Program-made: the position numbers and the translations under genes
Source: Echinarachnius parma
Lineage: Eukaryota > Echinodermata > Echinoidea > Clypeasteroida > Echinarachniidae
Direction of reading: 5' to 3'
Length of the DNA stretch: 64,000 bases
Assembly (NCBI GenBank): GCA_037951105.1
Contig: JBAMJV010003236.1
Location: 1-64,000, forward strand
Shown: positions 11,721 to 23,379 of the stretch, in pieces
Layout: the number at the start of each line of letters is the position of its first letter
How positions within the stretch are numbered: the stretch's first letter is position 1
The notes under the pieces: model-generated
Databases searched by the model: none
Told to the model about the DNA's origin: nothing
Seen by the model: only the letters and a program-made list of their open reading frames with translations

Positions 11721-13654
11721 TTATAATTATGGGCCGAACGCAGAGCATATTGGAATATCATAAATAAATCATTTTGAAAAGTCGATAGGTGGAGCTGTTA
11801 ATTTGTAAGCATGTACATCCTGGTAAAGAAAAGCTTTGTCGTTTGTCTCATGAATGTGTCATTTGGTTGAAAACCAACAATAAGACATTGCCAAAATCCT
11901 TAATTCCCGGAGGCTAAATACGCCCCCCTTTACCCTCTAATTGGGTTGGTCTCTGCTCCCCACCCGTTTATATGGTACACCGACTCGCCAAACAGGTAAT
12001 CGCTCGTCTAGAATCTGCACATATTGAAATTATTCAACATTTGCTCTGTTAGGGATACATAGCTTAAAAGGCAATGAAACTATGGCTTTCGGTTATTATT
12101 ATCGTTTAGAGGGTGTGTAAGAGTGGTTTAATTCTCTAAACTCATTAAGTCTATAAGGCCGTTTAGCCACCCAAATAATTACAGGGACACAAGTTATACA
12201 CTTCAAAGTTAACTTTATTGCTTATCTTTCAATTCAGTGGAAAGCTTCCAACAATCAAAGCCAAATGAATACTATAATAGTTGAGTTAATGACCCACACA
12301 AGTGAGTGCCTATATCAGTATCTAAATTGGCTACTCCTGGTAGCTAACATTCAATAAACAAAACCCATGATTAAATTGGCAATAACCAATGAGGAATAGC
12401 AAAGAAGGGTCTTGAATAAAACAACAACAAGAAAGGATTAGTTTGAGTCTTTGTTAAGTGTCCAAAAGACATAAACAGGAAAGGTCACCATACATTACTG
12501 ATGTGAGCGATGACGCTAATTAATGGTGACTCTACTCAATGGTGTCCAACTAGTGGGGTGTTCACAACGCGACACAGGGTGAGACGTGAACTCTTCATTA
12601 CGCGAGCTGTAGCAATCGACGAGTCGGTCCTGATGACCTTGCGTTGACCTTCAGGGCGAACGCGAGACGATCAGAGGACGATGACCCTACACCACGAAGG
12701 GAAGGCGAAGTTCATGACGAGATGACGATGACACTAGTACGAAACTGGAAGATGACCCTAAGGGTAGTCAAAGATGACCCTATACGGAGTCGGGGACGAC
12801 CGCCATCTATAAAGAACAAACAGCCAAAGAATGGATGGCCTACCTATGTCTAAACCATATCCACATACCTACATGAAATATTTCCTTTAAGACACTCACT
12901 TCTAATTCACTTGACAACATCTGGCTTGAATTCACATGCAATTCATTAACCCTAAAATAATCATAGATAATCAAAGCTTCATTCGAGCCCTATCTCAAGT
13001 GTAAACATCAAATTAGGGCTTTACAAAGTCCTATTATTCCCACAAGATTATCAAATAACATGAGGCATTTCTCCAATATATTAACAAGCTACAACAGTTA
13101 GAGCAACATTTTATAATGAACTCACTTCTGTCCAATATTGGGTCATTCCATGTCAAATCACCCAAAACAGTGAAAATTTTCATCGCACCCCTCCGAATTT
13201 GCTAATATTTGGTATGTATGATATTTCAACCTTTAAAAGCTCAAATATTTAATTTTTAGCCCAATCCGCCCAACGGTTTTGGCGCTATGGTCGATTCTTA
13301 TGGGGGAGTTTTGTAAGAAAGGGGCGTTGGCACCATTTTTCAAATGGCAATTGTCCGTTAACCGTTGGGTCAATTTATGTTGTGATGGTGTCATTGGACT
13401 GGGGATGTTATATGCAATCCATTTATGCCATTTGTTTGCATGCATGAGCGAGTTTGGATACGATAACCTTTGACCTTAGTCTTTGACCTTCCGTTTTACC
13501 TCGTGGATCAAATAGTTTTGAGAATTTTGTTGGCTTAAATGTTGTCTTGATATAATTTCTACAACATATGAAAGAATTGGAGATATATTTTTTCTTGTTT
13601 TTACAATGAGACCATTCTGACCATCGGCAATTTACGTGGCATAATGGTCATGCT
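11721..13654. other. No gene seen; one GC-richer patch
   Basis: The interval is mostly AT-rich. 12540-12810 is richer in G and C, with several GATGACCCT-like repeats. It has an open plus-strand frame of about 70 codons that does not resemble a protein. It might be part of an old retroelement long terminal repeat, but no matching target duplication or ends could be placed. At 13141 GGGTCATTCCATGTCAAATC begins a segment that looks like a dispersed animal repeat. Confidence 0.4.
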
Positions 13655-13727
13655 GTGGACTTCAACACTTGGTATCATGGGTTCGAATCCTCTGTTCTTC
13701 TTTTCTTTTGCCATAATACGTGTTGAG
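13655..13727 (+). repeat. tRNA-derived SINE-like segment with RNA polymerase III A and B boxes
   Basis: TGGCATAATGG matches the tRNA A-box consensus and GGTTCGAATCC matches the B box exactly. Spacing is correct for a tRNA gene. A D-stem GCAT/ATGC can form. The anticodon stem and acceptor stem do not pair well, so this is read as a tRNA-derived SINE head or tRNA pseudogene rather than a working tRNA. Confidence 0.5.
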
Positions 13728-14087
13728 TAGCGGTTTATTTAGTAAATGTATCATGCACAGTTTTCACTAAAGTCTGAAAACTGTGGCCAACACCACTGCT
13801 TATGAATAATTCACAAGGATTTGCTTGAACATGTGCGGAAAAAAAATTCTCAGTCCGCACAATTCTAATAATGGCGGCGTCCTGTGTTCACGTGAATATT
13901 GGTATATCCGATAGGGATTTCAAATATTTCTTCCAAAGCAGAAATCTGAGTCGGAGTAATGTTACATATAATAAACAAGCATTATTACGATGTATAAAGT
14001 AGGATAAACTCTATTCTTGAGTTGCATTGCCCTTTAAGAGTTCTAAATTGGTTAAGTAAAAGTTTCATAGGGGCTCAATCCCCTAAA

Positions 14088-14550
14088 GTATATCAATGGC
14101 TCTATAGTACAGGAGCTCCTGGACGCATCCCATGCAAGGCTCCTCGCTACTGCATTATCATTAACGCTACCCATACAATATCCACTATTGTATACCTTTT
14201 AATCCCCATATTGAATGTGCTAAATTGCAGAAATCGAAAAAATCCCGGGGGCTCCGCACCCAGGACCCCGGCAAGAGCAATACGGGGTGTAAGTCTGTAT
14301 CCCGCATCCCAAATCATTGGACAGAGGTCGTAAACGAAGCTTGCATTGATTTAGACTGATATTTGGGACCATCAAACAATTGTAAGATACTTGATTGTTT
14401 ATACGTGTTAAAGGCAAATGCCAGTATCCAGTTAGATGAATACGCCCCCCACACACAAAATAAAAGGTACGCTCTAGTTAATAATTATGTGAAGGAATAT
14501 TTTTTTACTAATACGGGATGATACAAATTTGGCCTGGAAACCGCCTACTC
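14088..14550. repeat. Segmental duplication partner with empty insertion sites
   Basis: This uninterrupted copy of 3139-5567 shows the pre-insertion state CCATGCAAGGCTCC for the 2-kb element and CTCATGTA for the hAT-like MITE. It carries its own 40-bp insertion near 14287 (GTAAGTCTGTATCCC onward). A partial TACAGTCAAAGCTGTC mariner-type MITE follows at about 14559-14640. Confidence 0.8.
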
Positions 14551-14739
14551 ATGTATATACAGTCAAAGCTGTCTATAGCGACCACTCAAGGGACCGGCGA
14601 ATAGTGGTCGCTGTAGACAGGTGGTCGCATTAGACAAGTTGGCGGCCATTTTGAATTTATGGTGGCATACTGTGCCTATATGCACATGTGTAAATAATTG
14701 GCATATGTAAACCCCTCAATAAAAGTTCGGAAACTCAAG

Positions 14740-15370
14740 TTTCATCGATCATATCTCTCGTATTTTTAAATAAGAATACTCGAAATCGGTGTCACAATAA
14801 AGCCTCATTATATACCTTTCAAACGATGCATTATATGTAGTGATTATGCAATCGGGGCGATTGCAGTAGCCCAGAGAATAGGGGGAGGCAGGAAGTGAAA
14901 TCTCGCAAAATGGCCCCAATGCATTCAATTTACGAGTGCAAGACTGTGTTGACCAGTTTTCTAAAGGTTAACATTCTATTGAATGCTGCCACCCTTTCCA
15001 TTCATCAAAATTGTTGAATTTGATACCATTTTAATGGATATTATCTCTTCCTTACGATGGCATATTAATCGTAAGGATTATGCAAATGGGGTGTGTGCAG
15101 CGAACCGGAATATGGAGATGGGTCGAGTGTGAAATCAGGCAAAAAGATATGGAGTTGACAACAAATCAGAGCGTTGCATTTTTTTCGAGCTTTTGGGAGG
15201 ATTTTTTAGCATTTCAAATAAAATATTCATGATTTAAATTGATATCAACGGAAAGCCCAACAACTCTTCTGTATGAAAATGTGACATTTATAATGATTGT
15301 TGTAAAGGGCGGCTGCAGGGAGATGAATGTGGGGGAGCCTCAAAAGTGACCCATTTCAAAACGCTCTGAT
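14740..15370. repeat. Degenerate tandem repeat, period about 240 bp
   Basis: Three successive segments share an ordered set of motifs: a GAT(G)GCAT-like block, ATTATGCAA or ATAATGATT, a GGGG-rich block, GCAG, then GTGAAATC- or GTGACCC-like ends. They start near 14820, 15055 and 15285. The last overlaps the left arm of the palindrome at 15122-15727. Similarity is low, so this was judged by eye only. Confidence 0.35.
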
Positions 15371-15727
15371 TTGGTGTCGGTATCTGTATACCATTGTGTA
15401 GAGGATGTAATGCGACTTGAATGAGTTGGCCATGAATGAGAGGAATTCAATTGAAAACGCATGAATAGTGCCTTGAAATCAGAGCGTTTCAAAATGAGTC
15501 ACTTTTGAGGCTCCCTCCCATTCATCTCCCTGCAGCCGCCCTTTACAAAAATCATTATAAATTTCACATTTTCATACAGAAGAGTTGTTGGGCTTTCCGT
15601 TGATATCATATTTGATCATGAATATTTTATTTGAAATGCTAAAAAATCCTCCCAAAAGCTCGAAAAAAATGCAACGCTCTGATTTTTTGTCAACTCCATA
15701 TCTTTTTGTCTGATTTCACACTCGGGC
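15122..15727. mobile_element. Near-perfect 600-bp palindrome (foldback MITE)
   Basis: Left arm about 15122-15371 is the reverse complement of right arm about 15477-15727 at high identity, around a spacer of about 105 bp. Matching anchors include GAGTGTGAAATCA, AGATATGGAGTTGAC, CGTTGCATTTTTTTCGAG and GGGCGGCTGCAGGGAGATGA. High arm identity suggests recent arrival or gene conversion between arms. No coding potential. Confidence 0.85.
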
Positions 15728-18108
15728 TGACATGCATAAACAAAAGGTCACGTGACTTCGTAACGGTAGGTCCGATTTTCATTGTTTTTATTTTAAAATA
15801 TGCGCAAGACTCCACAGAAAAAAGTCACCAAGCAGCGGCGCGTCATCTTGCTGCGTTTTGGAGCAATACAAAAATCGGCCTTATTAGGGTTAACGTATAA
15901 AAGTATGGGCACTGTTTGATTAGATATTCTATTTATAAATTGTTTGCAACCAAAGAATATAATTATGAACATATATGTTATTTTATATCCTACATGAATG
16001 AAATCCTGTTCAGTGATTGGTCTACATAGCGTCATGTGACCAAACATAGTAATGCCCATGGTGAAAAATGTGCTATGCGTGACGTCATTCATGGTATAGT
16101 AAATGCTATTCCATGAATGACGTCATAGACGCCGGGTGATCATATTGAGCCCATAGAGATGCGTGTTATAAAACTTCCCTGCGAGCAGAGGTCTTGTTTT
16201 AGCTTGCGAAAGATGCTCGACGAGATTTCTCAAAGAGTTAAAAAAAGAAATACAGCATATTTTCACCCGTGAATATCAATAAGTTCCAAAGAATATTCTA
16301 GAGATGCATTTCATTTATAACGTAGCGGTATTCGAATTAAAAAATTACGACAATGGTGCACATTGTGCATCGTTGTCCTTCTGTGGTCGTGACAATAATT
16401 CGTCATTTAACAATCGGCCGCGGTGTGCACTGCACTAGCTGTATGGTAGGTGTATGATGGGGGTATCGAACTTCGCGCAGTTAACTTTTAACACATCATT
16501 TCGACAAGAAATATACTGATTTGTATAATAATTCTAATACCAGTTTATTCAGAATATTCTGTAGTCTAATAAACATGTTTTGATTTTAAGATTACTCAAT
16601 TTAAATTACTTATTTCGGCCTGTTTTTGAAACCCTTCCATTTTTATTGACGAAAAAAAAGGGGATCAAACTTAGTGCAGCAGTTATCCCATTCATTTGTA
16701 CGCGCATTGAAAAGGCCATTGTAGATGTTTTCACTGTCATTTTTTAGGCATTTTCATACACGCACAGAACAAAGAGGGATCAAACATCGCGCATTTGTAT
16801 GCATACGTAATGTGTGGAGCTGTATGCAGCTGGCAAGTTAACTGCGCGAAACTAACTGCGCGAAGTTAGATGCCGCGCGAAGTTAGATGTCGTGACTATA
16901 CTACACATCGGCACTGTTTTTAATATCGGCACACCGCGTAATATTTGTTTTTGCGCGTGTTGTGAAAAATCGCGTATGTGATGATGCGCGCTACCCTTAA
17001 TAACTAAACTGGTCGAAACTTTGAGGAGAAATAATGCGTAGATCGTCCGCTACGAGTAAATTTGTGAAATGATGCCAACAAAATTAACATCGAACAAGAT
17101 ATTTTGAGTTGCGTGCATTGTCAACGAGAGTTCAGGGGGTGCCGGTATTAAAAACACTTCAAACTTGTGAAGCCAAAAAACCACGCGCGCGTTCGAAAGC
17201 GCTATCTCAAAATATAATTAATACATCGCAAATCTGTTTTCTCAATGTGTGAGTACAATTTCAAGAAATGTGTACAATTTTTAAAGTCTGACGGAAATTT
17301 TTAGGGTGCCGATGTGGGGGTCACTCAATCATATGTGTAATGTATTTTCTCCATTACAATTACACGTGTGTAGTATGTAAAGCAGGTTAATTATTCACTT
17401 TGATGCGCGCGTTTTGCATTTGGGTGCGTATTAGTTGTTAAGGCGAGTAACCATGAAGCATAGAAGTATGAATAAACAAACCAACCCGTTTATAAAGGGA
17501 AAGAAAGCGCAATACGCGCTCTGCGCTAGGACTATTGCGCAAATGGGGTTATTGTCACAAACAGAACATAGTCAGTGCAGTGATGGTTCCATGATCAATG
17601 TTAGTTTTTCTTTATATTTGTCTGTAATTGAATTGAAATCATTTGTTTTTGCGATGATTATGATTATGCGAAGGATATAAAACAAATATAGCATGCACTA
17701 TTTCGAGCCACTAGTGAAATTATGTCTACGACCCTCAGAACATAGTGCTTTTCCTGTCACCTCGGAATGCATAATTTCAACTAGAGGCTCTCAGTGCATG
17801 GTACTTGGTACTTGGTACTTGGTAGTTTATTCCTCCAAAACACTCCATAGGAGTTTTAACTGGAGGTGGTATATTTGTTTACTATATTCATGCAAATCTG
17901 GTTTTGTTTATCAAGGTCAATCGGAAAGGATATGACATTTAGGCTATAATATACCCCCCCCCCCCCCTTTCAAATGTGCCAGTGTACCCATGAGGGTAGC
18001 CAGATCCCTTGCCCCTCGTTCGATAATATCTGCAAATGCCGGTTGCGTTAATTTAAAGACTAACGTTTACAATAAACTCTGATTATCAAATATTAATAAT
18101 GATAATAT
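15728..18108. other. No gene seen; contains a CRE-like palindrome
   Basis: The only structured item is 16079-16126, where GTGACGTCATTCATGG is mirrored by CCATGAATGACGTCAT, so two TGACGTCA sites face each other. Several GCGCAGTTAAC / GCGCGAAGTTAGA motifs occur at 16475-16885. A 14-C run lies at 17954-17967. Short open frames at 17435-17935 lack splice or composition support. Confidence 0.45.
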
Positions 18109-18446
18109 CCCAGCTAGCCACCTGACGTTGGGCCGATGTCGGAATTCGGTTGCCGGATGTCGGCATATCGCCGTTGGCTCGAGGTTAAAATGTCCGCCAG
18201 CCCAACATCGTCACGACGTCATTTTTGTGATATATTGGCATAACGTCATTTTCCGACAATGGCCCAACATCATCGAATGACATGATGTTGGGCCATTGTC
18301 GGAAAATGACCTTATGCCAATATATCACAAAAATGACGTCGTGACGATGTTGGGCTGGCGGACATTTTAACCTCGAGCCAACGGCGATATGCCGACATCT
18401 GGCAACCAAATTCCGACATCGGCCCAACGTCAGGTGGCTAGCTGGG
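18109..18446. mobile_element. 338-bp palindromic element, ends CCCAGCTAGC
   Basis: The element starts CCCAGCTAGCCACCTGACG and ends in its reverse complement, flanked by ATAT on both sides (18105-18108 and 18447-18450). The arms are nearly perfect inverted repeats that meet near 18277. They carry GTTGGGC motifs and the GGCGGACATTTTAAC block also found in the tandem array at 49757-50847. It appears to be a compact relative of that array. Confidence 0.85.
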
Positions 18447-18459
18447 ATATAGCCCGGCC

Positions 18460-18830
18460 GTCATCTGGCAAAGAGGCGTATCTCGAAAATAGGCCATTTT
18501 TTTTTTAATTGCCTACTTGGGGTTTTTGAGGTCAAAATTTTCATTGGGCCAAATTTCAGAAGAGCTCGAGTTATAGTTTCTGAGATATCGGGGGCCCTCT
18601 GTACCCGATTGCATAACTATCGTCGTATTCTGTACGGCAAAAGGGCGTATCTATACATACGCCCCTGTCTGTGGAAATCTTGTTGGTTTCTGCTCGGTAT
18701 CCGTCTGTCAAAAGGATGTATGTTGACATACGCCTTTGGCAAACAAAAAACGTCGGAAAATTTGCGATATATTTTAGTTAAAAGGATGTAAGTATAGATA
18801 CGCCCTCGTGTAATTTTCAACGATGGTGCA
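18460..18830. repeat. Dispersed GGCGTATCT palindrome cluster
   Basis: Several copies of an AAGGGCGTATCT / ATACGCC motif occur in both orientations at 18473, 18646, 18657, 18738 and 18797. The same motif family forms a tandem array at 27930-28430. Confidence 0.6.
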
Positions 18831-20480
18831 GGAAATGATACCGCATGGCGGATGATTAAATGCCGGATCGGATCGGATGCATGCGACGCGTACGTCTGAA
18901 AAATCACCGGATCCAACATTACGTTGCATACCTTTGTGCATTTCAACAAACGGCGCACAAAACACCATGACCCTGGACCATGACGCCTCCAAATTACACT
19001 GAAAATCTGGCCAGCTGATCGAACATAAGGTTTGTATAAATACTCTGACTTTTACTTTTATTGTATTTTACGATGGCCAATGTACCGATGTTCTTTTATG
19101 ACAAACTCGTTCTATTCTTCTCTACACATTTCTCATGCACTGCACTGCACGCTACAAGTAGGCGTAGTTGCCAGGGAACTTGGCCGGGCCCGGTCCGGGG
19201 GATAACCCGGCCAGAAAAGGGACAGGCCTAGGGCTGACTTTGAAATTAGATTTGCCGAGAATGAGAATGCACTGAACTAGAGTTAGCACTGAACATGTGA
19301 ATCGAAACTTATAACAAACGATATAGCTGCATTTTGCTCATAAAATATGTGTATCTTGCTGTTGTTTTTTTGTTTTTTTTTCACGATAATTTGACTCAAA
19401 TTTTGAAATTTAAATTTAAATTTTAGAAGACTTGATTCTCGCTTTTGTTATTGTAGATCTATGAATAGTACGACTACGCTCAGCTCAGTAGTTCATTTCG
19501 AAAGACCGATTATTATCGCTCAACACACGGGAATGAGCTGAATTTAGGCCCATTTCTTGTGCGCTGTGTGTAATGAAACGTCCACAGCTTACATAAAACC
19601 ATTTATGCTGTCGTGGTTGGAATATCAAACGGTCCTTTCAGTTTCAATAACAAAAGTCAAAAGTGAATACAAATGGTATAGTTTGATATCTGAAACATTG
19701 CAGTGTTTTTGTTTGTTTGGCGATTCATACTTTGTGCACGCGCGGACAATTTTTAGATCTGTACTTTCCTCCACCAAGCTTGGCAAGGCCCTTGTCTTGA
19801 TCTAGTATACGAGTATGAGCGGCACCACTCGGCCAATAGACTGCATCAAATTCATTTGCATTTTTCTTACTCTGGAATCGTTTAATCATTTTCCTTTGCC
19901 GGTTTTTTCAACTCGGCTAGATCACATTTGAGAAATTTCAACCCCAGGGGCCATGCATCATGCCCATGCGTTTGCTAGATTTTGATCACGAAATCCCTAA
20001 TACTATAGTCTTGCAGTTGCAGCATAATTGCCTAAAAGTTACTCTTGTACTACTACTTTTAGTAGTTAAAAGAGCTCCCGATCCCGAAAATCCGACTTTC
20101 CTTTTGATTTTGTGTTGCCTGACGGTTATGAGGACCTCCTGATTTGCCTCATCAGAAACTAATGCAAATTCAATGAATTTTAGAATGTCATGTGAGTAAT
20201 TGACTATCTGTATCAGTTGAAAATACAGTATTTTAAGTCTTATGTTAAGCTGTAAAAGTTTTAAATTGAACTTGTCATGACAGCAACATTGTATTGTTCA
20301 TCTTTGACATCACGCTTTCTTAATTTCAAGTTTCAACCGCTGAATATACCTGATTTCATATATGTTGGTGCAAATAAATCAAATAAAAGGCAACTGATAA
20401 CAAGCATACATTCATACATTTAATTTGATAACTGAGTGAGAGTTTTAAATTGATGATGAGATTCACACATGTAATGAATT
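18831..20480. other. No gene seen
   Basis: This is unique-looking AT-rich sequence with no paired terminal repeats. The open stretch at 19557-19805 (82 codons) has no flanking splice signals and no recognisable domain. Confidence 0.4.
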
Positions 20481-20905
20481 ACAGTCTCATTTAGTTGAAC
20501 AGAAACATCAGTTTCCATGCCGGTTGCCCGATTTGGTATGATTGGGCAAGCAAACTAGTCCTTTTATGAAAAATTAACTTGCCCTACATCAATGTGTACC
20601 TGCCCCGGGCAAGTGCTACTGTCGAGAGCTGGTTTACCATTTCGTGACCCACTGGCACGGATAGAATTGGTGCACGGATAGAATTGGTGCAAACTGCAAA
20701 TCTTTCTCAACAAAATTTCTGCTGCATTTGTGCTACAGCAGATTGTAAGCCTATCCATGATTTTCTCCGGCTCTCCATTCCACATTGGATGAATGGAAAT
20801 GGGTGTTGGTACTTATACTATAGACCAGCAGCCCAGATCCAGAGGGGTTTGGTACATCAAAAAGCCTACTGATTTCTGGACATGTATGAACATTTAGAGA
20901 GGAAT
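20481..20905. repeat. Local tandem duplication, unit A
   Basis: This unit aligns with 21782-22290, about 1.3 kb downstream in the same orientation. Shared anchors are GGGCAAGCAAACTAGTCC, TTAACTTGCCCTACATC, CGTGACCCACTGGCA, CTATCCATGATTTTC and GGCTCTCCATTCCACAT. Unit A contains the unoccupied target TCGTGACC for the hAT-like MITE found in unit B. Confidence 0.85.
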
Positions 20906-21056
20906 GTCTTACCATGGACGACCGGACCGTATCTGCCAGGGTCTTCCCACCATCCCCGGGGCCAAGGCTCCTTTGCGGCTTGCGCCTCCAAAATATGGCC
21001 CCTGGGAAATACTCCATTGTGCGAATGTACCCTTGTTATCTGCTCACTGCGGGGTC
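20882..21056 (+). other. Exon-like GC-richer segment, unidentified
   Basis: GC content rises sharply against AT-rich flanks and all three plus frames are open. The frame beginning MYEHLERNVLPWTTG ends in phase 1 at a weak donor (GGG/GTCAGG). That phase would join the exon at 21366-21451. The acceptor side is unclear and the product is not recognised. Confidence 0.2.
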
Positions 21057-21365
21057 AGGGAATCGTGAACAAAAGAAAACAAGACTCGTGCATCTTGCGT
21101 TCTTCAGAAAACTTCATTTTGGCTGTTTTGAAGTACAAAATACATGTTTAATGCATTTAAGATACCGTCCCAAACATCTCTTTTAGAAATAGTTTAAATT
21201 CTTTTCTTGACTACGTTTACATTTACTTAAAGGCAAAAATTCAGAGCCCTTAATTATAAAGCTTGCCAGAATGTATCTAATTCTAAATTTGTTGATAACC
21301 AATTTGTATTTTTAAAATGAATTCTTTTTATAATTATATTATTGTTCCCACTTTTATGCATTTAG

Positions 21366-21451
21366 GACTAATTCAAGATCATGGAACTGATGACGGCATG
21401 AGAGCAGTTCTTCACTTTTCCAGTGGAGCAGAAAGGACAATAACAAATAAG
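21366..21451 (+). CDS. Putative 86-bp internal exon of an unidentified gene
   Basis: A pyrimidine-rich tract ending TTTAG precedes the segment and AAG/GTATGT follows it, both canonical splice signals. Only one of its three frames is open (phase 1 in, phase 0 out). It reads GLIQDHGTDDGMRAVLHFSS, followed by eight residues ending TITNK. I do not recognise the family. It lies between the two units of the local duplication and upstream of two further GC-rich exon-like segments on the same strand. Confidence 0.4.
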
Positions 21452-21781
21452 GTATGTCAGAATGTCTATTTATGTGACACATTTGCTCATGCCACATTTT
21501 TCTTGCCCAAAGAAAAAACGTGAATACATGTAAGTACATGTTATGGCAAATGCCAGATGGGCATAAACAGTTATTGAAGTGTCCATTTTTCCATGAACAT
21601 CGTACAGGCATAAAACATGTTCATTCTGTGTAGGATTCCAAACAAGTTGGTTTACCGTCCACCTTTCAAATATTTACAGGAAAAAGTTACAACAAAATAT
21701 AAAAATTGCCCTGTACAATAGGTATGCCACTATTTGCCAGAACGTGATTTGCCATAGTGTTACACTTACAGCAAGCTTGCT

Positions 21782-22290
21782 TACAGTCTTGTTTAGTTGA
21801 AAATAAATATCAGTTGCCCGATGGGCAAGCAAACTAGTCCATAAGTTAACTTGCCCTACATCTATTTGTACATGCCCCATATATCGTGACTCAGTGGCGT
21901 AGCTACGGGGGGGCACGTGCCCCCCCAATAATTTCGAAAAAACAATAGAAAACATAAGGGGCCATTTTTTGAAAAAACAAAGAAATACATAAGGTGTGCC
22001 CCCCCAATAATTTTCGTGCCCCCCCAATCAGTCCGACCACGCTACGCCACTGTCGTGACCCACTGGCAATGCTAGATATTGTGCAAATCTCCCTCAAAAG
22101 TTAAATTTCTGAAAATGTGTTTGTGCTGTCCAGCAGATTGCACACATCTATAGGCCTATCCATGATTTTCCCTGGCTCTCCATTCCACATATGGAAATGG
22201 ATACTGGTGCTTATAGACCGGTAGCGCAGAGGGTTTGGTGCATCGATAAAGCGTACTGGTTTCTGAACAATACATTAGGATGGGAATGTA
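21782..22290. repeat. Local tandem duplication, unit B (with MITE insertion)
   Basis: This is the partner of 20481-20905. It is longer because a 161-bp MITE has inserted at TCGTGACC. Remaining differences are scattered substitutions. Confidence 0.85.
21892..22052 (-). mobile_element. hAT-like MITE (CAGTGGCGTAGC ends), copy 1
   Basis: The termini CAGTGGCGTAGC and GCTACGCCACTG are exact inverted repeats. The flanking 8-mers are TCGTGACT and TCGTGACC. The duplicated unit A has a single TCGTGACC, so the insertion and its target duplication are proven within the window. The interior has blocks of 7 G or C and a CTTATGT core. An inverted second copy is at 26682-26886. The CAG start and 8-bp duplication fit hAT elements. 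Confidence 0.92.
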
Positions 22291-22621
22291 ACAAAACAAA
22301 TAAAAATTTATATATGAGTCTGCCGGGGTCTAGGGTGGATAAAGTTGTCAAATAAGATTTCTAATTTGAGGTACCTCAACGGGATATTAGTGAATTATGC
22401 TCTCAAATTTCACATTAAAAATGTGTATTTACTGGAAATCGTACTACTCGTAGTGCAAACCCTCCCACAGATTTTCATGTCATTGTTCATCCATTCCAAG
22501 TCCGAGATGAAACTTGAAAGCACACATTTGAGTGACAATCTCCTGTTAAAATGTCAGTTTCCTCATGCCAATGGCTCAAATGCAAAATATAAATATGAAA
22601 TTTATTTGTTTTTTATTACAG

Positions 22622-22878
22622 CTGCTCTCCATCCAGCCAGGGCAGAGCTGAATTCGACAGTGGGGCCTGCCGTGGTGCCAGTTTCAACCATTGGACTGGA
22701 TGAGGTGACGAATTCGGCAACCGGAGTCCCCGTCAGGACAACTTTGAGTGTCGAGTCAAACAGTGATTTTGGTCATCGTGACCATCTGGGCAGACGTAGC
22801 ACCCATTTCAGCGACCGTCAGGACAAGAATGGTACCTGGGCCCAGGGGCCCGATTACGGACCAGCGATATTTACCATG
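22622..22878 (+). CDS. Putative 257-bp exon, GC-rich, unidentified
   Basis: TTTTTTATTACAG precedes it and ATG/GTAATT follows, giving plausible acceptor and donor. One frame is open throughout (phase 1 in, phase 0 out). It is rich in Ser/Thr/Val, then Arg/Asp/Gly/His (SDFGHRDHLGRRSTHFSDRQ). Joined directly to 21366-21451, whose exit phase is 0, it would stop after ten codons. So either a linking exon is missing or this is the end of that gene. Function unknown. Confidence 0.3.
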
Positions 22879-23025
22879 GTAATTAGCATCATTGGTTCTA
22901 ACTCATTGATATCAATATGCTAGAATAGTATAAAACTCAAAAGAATGTAGCAGATCACACATATACTTCCCTTACTCATTCAACTGGTTAAGGCTTGCAC
23001 AAGAATATTTAGAGATCAGTGGAAT

Positions 23026-23243
23026 TAGGGCTGGTCCTGGGTCATGATCGTGCTCTCGGCCACAGGTCCGCTCATCAAGTCGGGCGTAACATCGGTTACA
23101 ATCTCTGTGGGGGACGATCTGATGTACGACGCGGATGTGACAATGAGTTCGACCACCGTTATCGTCGTGAAGCGCGCTTCGACCAACCAGGCGGTGGTGA
23201 TGCTGGAATTCTGCATCCTACAATTTATTCCCAAATTCTTTGA
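23026..23243 (+). CDS. Putative exon, GC-rich, unidentified
   Basis: This is a second GC-rich island in AT-rich DNA. After a possible acceptor (AATTAG/GGCTGG) one frame is open in phase 0, matching the exit phase of 22622-22878. Another frame is Arg/Asp/Gly-rich (YNLCGGRSDVRRGCDNEFDH) and resembles in composition an alternative frame of 22622-22878. The two islands may be diverged exon duplicates. No domain was recognised and the 3' boundary is undefined. Confidence 0.25.
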
Positions 23244-23379
23244 AATTTTGTTCAATACTAACTCATAGCCTAGGACACATACAAATGTCAAATTAGCACA
23301 TAACATATTTGACCAGGATTAATATTTTAATGGTACTTTTCACGTTTTAGGGGTTACTGAATTTTGTCCATGTCTTTTT

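Noticed and set aside
12046-13098. Solo long terminal repeat of a retroelement (TG...CA ends)
   Set aside because: Candidate TGTTAG and CAACA ends have no matching target duplication, and no primer-binding site or polypurine tract could be placed.
13655-13727. Functional tRNA gene
   Set aside because: The A and B boxes fit, but the anticodon and acceptor stems do not pair.
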